Origin: Sva-07 sp963716095
GTDB lineage: Bacteria > Actinomycetota > Acidimicrobiia > Acidimicrobiales > Ilumatobacteraceae
DNA length: 64,000 nucleotides
Direction of reading: 5' to 3'
NCBI GenBank assembly: GCA_963716095.1
Contig: CAVQSV010000008.1
Coordinates: forward strand, 1 to 64,000
Shown here piece by piece: positions 19,187 to 28,187 of this stretch (positions are counted from its first letter, which is position 1; each line of letters opens with the position of its first letter). The position numbers and the translations under genes are program-made. The notes under the pieces were generated by a model. That model was not told the origin of the DNA. It worked only from the letters and a program-made list of their open reading frames with translations, and did not search any database.

Positions 19187-19355
19187 GCGACACGTTGATG
19201 TTTCTGGAAGCGGGAGTCGTCATCGAGGTGATCGTCCACAGTGCCGGATCGGTGGCAGGGGTTGCTCGGCGTGGTTTTCGCGCTCTCTCCTGCTGGTGAC
19301 TCGAACTGTTCGCCGCCGCGAAGTCGTTCATTCACATCACAAGTAGGGGAGAACC

Positions 19356-20718
19356 ATGAGAAGCAAGAAGTCAAGAGTCGCAACGGCACTGGTGGCCTTC
19401 GGGCTCGTCGTGGCCGCGTGCGGCAGCGATGACGACGGAGCCGACGATTCGTCCTCCGACGACTCGTCCACCGATGCAACGACCGCTGACGGCGCAGCCA
19501 GCGATCTGGACGGCACGCTGCGCGTGCTGATCCACCAGAACCCGCCTGGTGTGGAGTTCATGGAGAACTTCAACGATGAGTTCGAAGCGGCCAACCCGGG
19601 CGTCTCGATCGACATGTCGGTCGTGAACGCCGACGACATCCCCACGGTCAACCAGACTCGCCTCAACGCCAACGACATCGACGTCACCACGATCAGTGTG
19701 ACCGGCTTCGCCAACCCGGTGCAGCCGTACATGACCGATGGCGACACGCCGTACTGGCAGCAGTTGATCGAAGCCGGCTTGCTGATGGATCTCAGCGACG
19801 AGGCGTTCGTCCAGAACTACGACCAGGCAGCCATCGACGACGGGTCGATCGACGGCTCGGTCTACTCGCTCAATCTCGGCCGCACGATCTACAGCGGCAT
19901 GTTCGTGAACCTCGATCTGCTCGCGGAGGTCGGCGTCGACGTGCCCACCACGTGGGACGAGTACGTCGCTGCGTGCGAGGCCGTCGAGAGTGCCGGTTCG
20001 AAGTGCATGATCGTCGGCGGTCAGGATTCCTGGCCTGTCTTCGTCGGGACCTACGGTCTGCTCGGAGCGCTCTATCCCGACCAGCAGGGCCTCGTCGAGG
20101 GTCTGTGGACCGGAGATGCGGCATGGAACGACGAGCAGGGACTCGAGCTCTTCGAGAAGTACGGGATGTTCGCCGACATGCTCGACCCCGAATCTGCCGG
20201 CCTGACCGGTGACTCGGCCGCCCAGCGCTACACGGCCGGCGATATTGCCTTCGCCCCGTCGGGCGCATGGAACGCCGGTCCCATCGAGGACGGCGCCGAG
20301 TTCGAGTGGACGTACGTTCCGTTCCCCGGCTCCGACGACGCCGCGAACAACCAGACGCTGTTCGGCAAGTACGACATGGCCTTCGCTGGTCGCGGCGGAG
20401 ACGCCGGTGCCCGACATCGCCACGGCATACCTGGCCGCGTTCTCGGAGCCCGACAACTACAACGCCTTCGCCAACGCCACGAACTACCTGCCGACCCAGC
20501 CCACGTCGACGCTGGACAGCACGCTCGGTGAGGCGACCGCTCCGATCCTCCAGGCGGGTGACTTCACGGTCGGCTACGAGCAGTGGTGGGTTGGTCCGAA
20601 GGGTGCCGGCCAGTGGGCCGATGGCGCCCAGGGCGCACTGTGGCTGTACGACGGTTCCTTCGGCGATCCGGTCGAAGCCGCCGACCAGGCCCAGTCCGAC
20701 CTCGAGTCGGGCCTCTGA
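19356..20718 (+). CDS. Extracellular solute-binding lipoprotein of a sugar ABC importer, frameshifted
   Basis: Family 1 substrate-binding protein. Lipoprotein signal with lipobox VAAC (Cys22), an Asp/Ser-rich linker, then LRVLIHQNPPGVEFMENF and further binding-protein features (NLDLLAEVGVDVPTTWDEY, MLDPESAGLTGDSAAQRY). Near 20395 the frame changes and TPVPDIATAYLAAFSEPDNY to the stop at 20718 completes about 453 residues. ATG 19356 follows GGGAG. First gene of the transporter operon, behind a LacI-type operator; the probable ligand is a beta-glucan oligosaccharide, by context. Confidence 0.88.
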
Positions 20719-20743
20719 ACGGGTCAACACACTGACATGAACT

Positions 20744-20780
20744 GAGAGGGTTGCGGGCCGAGGTGGCCCGCAACCCTCTC
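20744..20780 (+). terminator. Strong 16-bp hairpin between binding protein and permease genes
   Basis: A perfect 16-base stem (20744-20759 with 20765-20780) around a five-base loop, without a T tract. Placed between the binding-protein gene and its permeases, it may protect the upstream mRNA end or partly terminate transcription, giving the usual excess of binding protein over membrane components. Confidence 0.7.
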
Positions 20781-20858
20781 CGATTGCCGGCCACCGGGCC
20801 GGTAGCGCTAGACAACACACAGCACTCGACAACACACAGCGAGAAGCCGGGGGGCACG

Positions 20859-21786
20859 ATGGCTGCAACGACTCGAGAATCTGTTCGGAGGGGGGAAGCT
20901 CGCCCGGTGGCTTCCGTGGTTGATGCTCGCCCCGGGTCTCGGCTTCTACTTCCTGATCGGCGTGGGGCCCTCGCTGGCCACGTTCGTGTACTCGATCACG
21001 GACGCCACCGGTATTCGCGGCATCCCGATCAGCTGGGTCGGCCTCGACAACTACGACGAGTTCCTCTTCCAGGGTGCCCGATCGAGGGACAACCTCGCCG
21101 CACTGCGCCGCACGCTGGTCTTCATGGTGCTGGTGACCACGATCCAGTTCACCGTCGGACTGGCGATGGCGCTCCTCGTCAATCAGAAGCTGCGGGGTCG
21201 GCTCGTGTTCCGCACCCTCTTCTTCGTGCCGGTGATCCTGGGTGTGGCCGTTCAAGGCCTCATGTGGAAGCTGTTCCTGCGGCCCGGCGGTGGGCCGATG
21301 GATTCGATCTTCGGGTGGTTCGGACTGGAATCGCAGTTCCTGTCCGGTCCGAACGCGTTCTACTGGGTGATCGTCGTGCAGATCTGGGCCAACGCCGGGT
21401 TCACGATGATCATCTTCCTGGCCGGGATGCAGACCATTCCGACCGACCTCTACGAAGCAGCAGCGGTCGACGGTGCCTCCGGATGGAAGCTCTTCAAGAA
21501 CATCACGTGGCCGCAGCTCACGCCGGCGGTCAACACCAACTTCTTGCTGAACATCGTCGGTTCGCTCCAAGCGTGGATGCTGTTCCTGGTGCTGACCGGC
21601 TACAAGAACGGCACGCAGGTGCTCGGGTACGTCGTGTACGCCGAAGCGTTCGGCCAGACCGGCACGAGTTCGTTCCGACAGGGATATGCGGCTGCTGCAT
21701 CGATCGTGCTGTTCGTGCTCGTCCTGCTGATCGGGATGGCCGCCAACGCCTTCGTGGGTCGACGTGAAAGGAAGTACATGTCATGA
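20859..21786 (+). CDS. Sugar ABC transporter permease (MalF/UgpA type), frameshift near start
   Basis: Six-segment inner-membrane permease with the EAA loop LYEAAAVDGASGWKLFKNIT and N-terminal LARWLPWLMLAPGLGFYFL. ATG 20859 reads only a short non-matching peptide before the true frame (LQRLENLFGGGKLARW) takes over at about 20865-20890, so a one-base error in this G-rich stretch is likely; the first in-frame initiator otherwise is 20920/20923. Its stop overlaps the next permease ATG. About 308 residues with the corrected start. Confidence 0.88.
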
Positions 21787-22673
21787 CCGTTCTCCCCGAT
21801 CTCGACGCCGAGCCGACCCTGCCCGCCGCCGTCGAGTCCCGACGGACAAGTCCGCGCAGGCGTCGAAAGACGCTGCGAACGATTGGGTCGTACACGATCC
21901 TGCTGTTGTTCGCGTCGTTCTACATCGGCCCGTTGCTGATCCTCATCTTTGCGTCCCTGAAGTCGCTGCCCGAGTTCTTCAAGAACCCGACCGGCCTCCC
22001 CGAGAGCTTCTCACTCGACAACTTCACCGAGGCGTGGGAGCTCGCCAACTTCCCCGGCTATCTCATGAACTCGCTGATCTACACAGCGGTCGCGACGACG
22101 TTGTTCGTGATCATGTCGGTCTTCGTGGCGTTCCCGATCGCCCGCGGCTACGTCAAGGGCGCCGGGGCACTGCTCACCTTGTACGTGGTGGCGCTGTTCC
22201 TGCCTCCCGCATTGATTCCGCAGTTCCAGCTGATCTTGAACCTCGGTCTCTTCAACACTCGACAGGGCTACATCCTGCTGTTCCTGATCAACCCGATCGG
22301 ACTGATCATCCTCGTCAACTACATCAAGTCGATCCCGCGTGAACTCGACGAGTCGGCGGCCATGGACGGGTGCGGGTACGTCCGGTTCGTGTGGTCGATC
22401 CTGATCCCGTTGATCAAGCCGGCGATCGCCACCGTGACGGTGATCCACACGATCGGGATCTGGAACGAACTGATCCTGGCAACCGTCTATCTGACCGACG
22501 AGGACCTCTATCCGATCACCCGTGGTCTCATCGTGTTCGAGGGCGTGTACGGCAGCGATTGGCCCAAGCTCGCCGCAGCCGTGCTGATGCTGATGCTGCC
22601 GATGCTGGTGCTGTTCATGTTCCTGCAGCGCTACATCATCTCCGGGCTGACCTCCGGCGCCGTCAAGGGCTGA
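21783..22673 (+). CDS. Sugar ABC transporter permease (MalG/UgpE type)
   Basis: 296 residues, six hydrophobic segments, and the conserved EAA-type loop ELDESAAMDGCGYVRFVWSI that contacts the ATPase. It overlaps the first permease by four bases, and the two form the channel of the importer. No ATP-binding gene is in the operon; such CUT1 systems often share an MsmK-like ATPase encoded elsewhere. A basic N-terminal tail (RRTSPRRRRKTLR) is on the cytoplasmic side. Confidence 0.92.
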   Translation: MTVLPDLDAEPTLPAAVESRRTSPRRRRKTLRTIGSYTILLLFASFYIGPLLILIFASLKSLPEFFKNPTGLPESFSLDNFTEAWELANFPGYLMNSLIYTAVATTLFVIMSVFVAFPIARGYVKGAGALLTLYVVALFLPPALIPQFQLILNLGLFNTRQGYILLFLINPIGLIILVNYIKSIPRELDESAAMDGCGYVRFVWSILIPLIKPAIATVTVIHTIGIWNELILATVYLTDEDLYPITRGLIVFEGVYGSDWPKLAAAVLMLMLPMLVLFMFLQRYIISGLTSGAVKG

Positions 22674-22701
22674 ACCAGCCACGTCAACCGAGGGCGTCGT
22701 G

Positions 22702-23577
22702 ATGTTGCACACCAGGCCCAGATCCGTCCGTGTCGCCCGATCGCTGACCGTCGCCGCGCTGGTCGTCGTCGCAGCGTGTGGATCGGACGAAGGAGCAACC
22801 GTGCAACCGCCCGAACCGATTCCGGTCGACCCACCGGAGGGCATGGAACTCGTGTGGAGCGACGAGTTCGACGGCGACGAGATCGACCCGGCGAACTGGA
22901 CCTACGACATCGGTGGCTGGGGTTGGGGCAACGGCGAAGCCCAGTACTACACCGATCGGCCCGAGAACGCTCGGACGGAGAACGGCCTGCTGGTGATCGA
23001 ACTCAGGGAGGAGTCGTTCGAGGACTCGTTGTTCACCTCGGCTCGACTCAAGACCCAGGGTCTGCAGGAGTTCCGGTACGGACGGCTCGAGGCGCGTCTC
23101 AAGGTGCCGAGTGGCAGCGGAACCTGGCCGGCGTTCTGGATGCTGGGCGCCCAGTTCGACAGCGAGTCCGACGATCCGGCCGAGCAGTGGCCCAACGTCG
23201 GTGAGATCGACATCATGGAGTACGTCGGCCGCGAGCCCGATCTGGTGCTCGGCACCATCCACGGCCCCGGCTACTCCGGCGCCGGAGGTCGGTCGAAATG
23301 GAATCGGCAGGACTTCGACATCGCGGACGACTTCCACACGTTCGCCGTCGATTGGGACGCAGACGGGATTCGTTGGTTCTTCGACGACGAGATGTACTAC
23401 GAGATCGGCCCCGACGATCTCGGCGAGCGCGAGTGGGTGTTCGACCAGCCGTTCTTCTTCATCCTCAACCTCGCCCTCGGTGGACTGCTCGGCGGCACCA
23501 TCGACCTCGAGTTGGAGTACCCGATCCGCTATTACGCCGACTACGTCCGGGTCTACCAACCGACCTCGGAGTGCTGA
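22702..23577 (+). CDS. GH16 family endo-beta-1,3-glucanase (laminarinase), lipoprotein
   Basis: Secreted, lipid-anchored glycoside hydrolase: signal peptide with lipobox VAAC (Cys26), then LVWSDEFDGDEIDPANWTYD, the typical start of GH16 laminarinases. It carries the catalytic motif GEIDIMEYVG (nucleophile Glu, assisting Asp, acid/base Glu at about 168-173, with the extra Met of the bulged laminarinase class), TWPAFWMLG upstream and FFFILNLALGG downstream. 291 residues, single domain. It follows the permeases by 28 bases; products would feed the importer. GTG 22699 is an alternative start. Confidence 0.9.
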   Translation: MLHTRPRSVRVARSLTVAALVVVAACGSDEGATVQPPEPIPVDPPEGMELVWSDEFDGDEIDPANWTYDIGGWGWGNGEAQYYTDRPENARTENGLLVIELREESFEDSLFTSARLKTQGLQEFRYGRLEARLKVPSGSGTWPAFWMLGAQFDSESDDPAEQWPNVGEIDIMEYVGREPDLVLGTIHGPGYSGAGGRSKWNRQDFDIADDFHTFAVDWDADGIRWFFDDEMYYEIGPDDLGEREWVFDQPFFFILNLALGGLLGGTIDLELEYPIRYYADYVRVYQPTSEC

Positions 23578-23683
23578 CCTCGACGTTCGGTGGCGTGCTG
23601 CGCCGTCCGCCGGCGCCATCGAGCGTTCTCACACCGAACCTTCCGCGCCGTTGGGTTCGCCGCCGTCCATACTGGGAACCGTC

Positions 23684-25385
23684 ATGGCTGCCACCGAACG
23701 ACCTCCCGCTGCGTCCAACTTCGTGCGCGATCTCGTCGTCGCCGACAACGAGCAGGGCACGTTCGGTGGGCGAGTGCAGACGCGGTTCCCGCCGGAACCG
23801 AACGGCTACCTGCACATCGGGCACGCCAAGGCGATCACGGTCGACTTCGGCATCGCTGCCGAGTTCGACGGCGTGTGCAACTTGCGTTTCGACGACACCA
23901 ACCCCGACACCGAGGACACCAGCTACGTCGACGGCATCATCGCCGACCTCGCGTGGCTCGGATTCCCGATCGACGGCGAGCCGCTGTATGCCAGCGACTA
24001 CTTCGAACAGCTCGCCGCATGGGCTGAGCTGCTGATCACCAAGGGTCTGGCCTACGTCGACGACCAGGACGGTGAGACGATCTCCGCGCAGCGCGGCGGT
24101 TACGGCAATCCGGGTGTCGAGAGCCCGTTCCGTGACCGTTCGGTCGACGAGAACCTGGAGTTGTTCCGACAGATGCGCGCCGGCGAATTCGCCGAGGGAT
24201 CGCATGTGCTGCGCGCCAAGATCGACATGCAGCACGAGAACATGCAGCTGCGCGACCCGGTGATGTATCGCATCCGTGGCGTGCATCATCACCGCACCGG
24301 CGCACTGTGGAGCATCTATCCCACCTACGACTGGGCGCACGGCCAGAGCGATGCGATCGAAGGCGTCACCCACTCGTTGTGCACGCTCGAGTTCGACAGC
24401 CATCGGGCGCTCTACGACTGGTACCTCGACCAGTTGCCGTTGCCATTCGAACAGCCGCGCCAGACCGAATTCGCTCGGCTCGAGCTCACCCACACGGTCA
24501 CCTCGAAGCGCAAGCTCGCGAAGCTCGTCGAGGACGGCACCGTCGACGGATGGGACGATCCGCGGATGCCGACCCTGCGCGGTCTACGCCGACGCGGATA
24601 CCCGGCATCGTCGATACGCGAGTTCTGCGACTTCATCGGCGTGTCGCGCACGAACAGCCGCCACCAGATCGAACTGCTCGAGTCGTTCGTTCGCACCGAA
24701 CTGAACCGGGTTGCGCTACGGCGCATGGCGGTGCTGAAACCGGTGCGCGTCGTCATCACCAACTGGCCACTCGACGACGCAGGTCAGCCGGTGGTCGAGT
24801 TCGTCGAGCTCAACAACAACCCGGAGAACCCCGACGACGGCACCCGGACGGTGCCGTTCAGCGGAACGCTGTACATCGAGGACGACGACTTCAAAGCCGA
24901 GCCGCCACCCAAGTACTTCCGCTCTGTCACCGGGCAAGGAGGTGCGGCTGCGGGGCGCCTTCTTCGTGACCGCCACCGGGTTCGACACCGACGCCGACGG
25001 CAACGTCACCGAGGTGCAGGTCACCTACGACCCCGAGACCCGTGGCGGCAACGCCCCCGACGGTCGCAAGGTGAAGTCGACGATGCACTGGGTCTCGGCT
25101 GCGCACGCGGTCGACGCCACCGTTGCGCTCTACGATCGACTGTTCGCCGCCGAGGTGCCGGGTGAAGCCACCGGCGACCCGCTCGACGATCTGAACCCGG
25201 ACTCCCGTCAGATGCTCACCGGGGTCAAGGTCGAGCCCGCTCTCGCCGAATCCGAGCCCGGCCAGGTCGTGCAGTTCGAGCGGCTCGGCTACTTCGCCGT
25301 CGATGCCGATCAGCCGATGCTGTTCCACCGCACCGTCGGCCTGCGAGACGAGTGGGCCAACATCCAGAAGCGCAGCCCGACGTGA
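23684..25385 (+). CDS. glnS: Glutaminyl-tRNA synthetase, one frameshift
   Basis: Class I aminoacyl-tRNA synthetase charging tRNA-Gln. The HIGH motif is PNGYLHIGHAKAI (about residue 39), the tRNA-acceptor-binding part includes RFDDTNPDTED and YDWAHGQSDAIEGVTHS, and the KMSKS equivalent is VTSKRKLAKL. The anticodon-binding barrels follow. Near 24935 the frame changes (correct reading GKEVRLRGAFFVTATGF) and the gene ends at 25385, giving about 566 residues, normal for bacterial GlnS. Many actinobacteria lack GlnS and use GatCAB, so its presence is a useful lineage hint. Confidence 0.92.
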
Positions 25386-25409
25386 CGTTTGGTGTCAGAC
25401 ACCAAACGT
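25385..25409. repeat. Palindrome family C, copy 1
   Basis: Twelve-base perfect arms (ACGTTTGGTGTC and its complement) around a single A, starting at the stop codon of glnS. A closely related copy lies at 28153-28185 on the other side of the arylsulfotransferase gene. Probable terminator or REP-like element. Confidence 0.8.
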
Positions 25410-25456
25410 AACGTCGCGACGATGACGGCCCTTCGCGGAGGAGTACGTTTCGCTCG

Positions 25457-28150
25457 ATGAAGCATGTCGTGGGTCGCATGGTGCTGGTCGCCGCAATGCT
25501 CGGTGTCGTCGTCCCTGCTGCAGTCGCAGGCTCGGCCCCGGCCTCTGCGGCCCAGGCCGACATCGACTGTGCGCCGCTGCCGTCGGGCGGCTCCGCAACT
25601 GCGCCGCCGATGGAGAGCTTCACGCCGATCAACCCGGTGCGACTCGTCGACACGCGCAACAACGTCGGCGGCGTCGGTGTTCCGCTCGATCCGGGCTGCA
25701 CGATCATCGTCAGCGTGGGCGCCGACATCCCTGCCAACGCACAGGCCGTGGCACTGTCGATGACCGCCGTCAACAGTGAGGCCGACTTCTTCACCGTGTA
25801 TCCCTGCGCGTCGGGGCGGCCCGACACCTCCAACCTCAACGCCCGCGCCGGCTTCGCCACGCCGAACCTCGTCGTCGCCATCCCCGACGTCAACCGCCAG
25901 ATCTGCGTGTACAGCCACGGCCGATCCGACCTGATCATCGACCTCAGCGGCTGGTGGTCGGATGGGCCGAACCGGTTCGGGTCGATCGCCCCGAAGCGCG
26001 TCTACGACAGCCGTCAAGCTGGGTTCACAGCGCTCGCGCCGCAGCAGGTCCGCGAAGTGCGGATTCCGACCTCGGTGATCCCCGCCGGTTCCACCGCTGC
26101 GGTCGTCAACCTGACCGCCGCCAACGGAGTGCGACCCGGGTTCATGACGGCCTTTCCGTGCGGGCAGCCGGTGCCGAACGCCTCGAACGTGAACTTCCTC
26201 GGCGGCGAGGCGCGAGCGGTCGGTGCGATCGTCGGCCTCGGCCTCGGCAACACCCTGTGCGTGATCGCCGACACGACCGTGCATGTGATCGTCGACGTCA
26301 CCGGGTTCTACGGTCCGGCGCCGGCGTTCGGGCCGACCGCCGTGGTGGAACCCACCGCTGGCCGTCGAGTGGTCGACAGTCGCAACGGCATCGGCGGCCC
26401 ACTGCAGCCCCTCGAAGCCGGTGAGGTTCGTTCGTTCGACCCGGTCGCGGGCACCTCTGACGCCGCCGACGCGGCGGCGGTGATGTTGAACTTCGTGTCG
26501 ACCGATGCTGCCGACGCCGGGTTCCTCACGGCGTTCCCGTGCGGAGGTTCGGTGCCCAACGTGTCGACCCTCAACTATGTGCGCGGTGAGGCCGCGACCA
26601 ACCTCGCAACGATCGAGTTGGGTGTCGACCGACGTGTCTGCATCGTGTCGTCGGTCCGAACCAACGTGATCGTCGACGTGTTCGCCGTGGTGACGGCTCC
26701 GCCCGGCTCTCCGGTCGAGCGCTTGTCGTTCGACAAGCCGGCGTGGCCGCCGTTCGACCCTGCGGCCGGCGACTACGTGGTCGAATGTGCCGCCGGTGCC
26801 GGATCATCGACCGTCGAGATGAACCTCGACTTGTTGCCGTTCACCACGGCAACGATCTCGGTCTCCGGCGGCCCCGCCCGCCCGGTCGGCACCGGTTCGG
26901 TGACGGTGCAGATGCGCACCGATCAGCTGTTGACGTTGTCCACCGTCCGTCAGGGCGTGGCGAAGAACTACCACTTCCGATGTGTGCCGCTGGACTTCCC
27001 TCGACTCGAGGTCCTCCGGCCGGGCAGTCCGACGCCGGGTTGGTACGCCACGACGTCGGGGTTCGCCAGCCCGAATCCCGCACTCAACGGCCCCTACCTG
27101 ATGATCCTCGATCACTACGGCGCGCCCGTCTGGTACAAGCGGACGCCGACGGCGATGATGGACCTGAAGCGGCTGTCCGATGGACGACTTGCGTTCACTC
27201 CCTCGTACGGGCCATTCGGGATCGACCCGAACCAGGGGTACTGGCTCACCAACCTGCAGGGCGCTTCGACGGTCATGCACCAGACCGCCGGTGGCTTGCT
27301 CACCGACCACCACGACTACGTCGAGCTGAACGCCGCAGCCAACGAGCGCGCGCAGGTGAGCTATCCGATCGAGACCGCCGCCGGGCCGCTTCCATGCGCA
27401 CCCACATCGGACAAGTACTCCGACGGAGTGATCCAGGAGATCGTCGGCAATGCCGAGGAGTGGCGCTGGACGATGAGCGACCACTTCGACCCGATGACTT
27501 CCACGTTCGCGCAGAACTTCGAGTCGACGCCGAGGTTCGCGAACACGGGGTGTGATGTGTTCCACATCAACGCGCTCGATCGCGAGGCCGACGGCGACTA
27601 CGTCGTCACGGTCCGTCACATGGATGGCGTGTTCCGCGTCAACCGCACCTCGGGCAACGTCCTGTGGACGTTGGGCACTCCAGAGTCCACGGATCCGGGC
27701 GCCAAACGATTGAGGGTCCTCGGTGATCCGTACACGGACCCCGGCGATCCGTTCGGCGGACCGAAGCGGCCCCACGATGCCCGACTGACCGGCAACGTGC
27801 TGACCATGCTCGACAACCAGGCGGACACCGGTCGGCCGTCGCGGGCGGTGGCGTACACGATCGACGTCGCAGCCGGCACCGCAACGCTGCTGTGGGAGAT
27901 CCGCAACAGTCAGGTGGGCGGGGCAACGCTCGGCAGTGTCCAGCAGGCTGCCGACGGTTCTGTCCTGGTCAACTGGGGCGCCGGCCTGCAGCCGATCATC
28001 GACGAGCGCGCTCCCGACGGCACTCGGCTGATGGCGGTGGGCCTGGCGAACAGCGGCAACTCCTACCGAACGGTGAAGTACGCCCCCGCCACCTTCGACG
28101 TCAGCCAACTCCGAGCCACTGCCGGCGGCAGCGTCACCCCTCCGCCGTGA
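25457..28150 (+). CDS. Secreted arylsulfotransferase-like protein with three N-terminal VDTR/VDSR repeats
   Basis: 897 residues with a Sec signal peptide (cleavage after PASA, about residue 31). Three repeats of about 120 residues follow, each opening with PVRLVDTRNNVGG-like sequence (about 58, 180 and 300) and each holding a cysteine pair (TVYPCASG / QICVYS), a domain common on actinobacterial surface proteins. The C-terminal 400 residues resemble the arylsulfotransferase beta-propeller (ASST): LTDHHDYVELNA, GCDVFHINALDREADGDYVV, HMDGVFRVNRTSGNVLWTLG, with His and Arg at active-site-like positions. It could transfer sulfate between phenols, or the fold may only bind ligand. The gene is flanked by palindromes of one family. 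Confidence 0.72.
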   Translation: MKHVVGRMVLVAAMLGVVVPAAVAGSAPASAAQADIDCAPLPSGGSATAPPMESFTPINPVRLVDTRNNVGGVGVPLDPGCTIIVSVGADIPANAQAVALSMTAVNSEADFFTVYPCASGRPDTSNLNARAGFATPNLVVAIPDVNRQICVYSHGRSDLIIDLSGWWSDGPNRFGSIAPKRVYDSRQAGFTALAPQQVREVRIPTSVIPAGSTAAVVNLTAANGVRPGFMTAFPCGQPVPNASNVNFLGGEARAVGAIVGLGLGNTLCVIADTTVHVIVDVTGFYGPAPAFGPTAVVEPTAGRRVVDSRNGIGGPLQPLEAGEVRSFDPVAGTSDAADAAAVMLNFVSTDAADAGFLTAFPCGGSVPNVSTLNYVRGEAATNLATIELGVDRRVCIVSSVRTNVIVDVFAVVTAPPGSPVERLSFDKPAWPPFDPAAGDYVVECAAGAGSSTVEMNLDLLPFTTATISVSGGPARPVGTGSVTVQMRTDQLLTLSTVRQGVAKNYHFRCVPLDFPRLEVLRPGSPTPGWYATTSGFASPNPALNGPYLMILDHYGAPVWYKRTPTAMMDLKRLSDGRLAFTPSYGPFGIDPNQGYWLTNLQGASTVMHQTAGGLLTDHHDYVELNAAANERAQVSYPIETAAGPLPCAPTSDKYSDGVIQEIVGNAEEWRWTMSDHFDPMTSTFAQNFESTPRFANTGCDVFHINALDREADGDYVVTVRHMDGVFRVNRTSGNVLWTLGTPESTDPGAKRLRVLGDPYTDPGDPFGGPKRPHDARLTGNVLTMLDNQADTGRPSRAVAYTIDVAAGTATLLWEIRNSQVGGATLGSVQQAADGSVLVNWGAGLQPIIDERAPDGTRLMAVGLANSGNSYRTVKYAPATFDVSQLRATAGGSVTPPP

Positions 28151-28152
28151 CG

Positions 28153-28185
28153 TGTTGCGTTTGGTGTCTGACACCAAACGCAACA
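28153..28185. repeat. Palindrome family C, copy 2, between convergent genes
   Basis: Sixteen-base perfect arms around one T (core TTTGGTGTCTGACACCAAA). It fills the gap between two convergent stops (28150 and 28188), where a bidirectional terminator would be expected. Confidence 0.8.
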
Positions 28186-28187
28186 GG

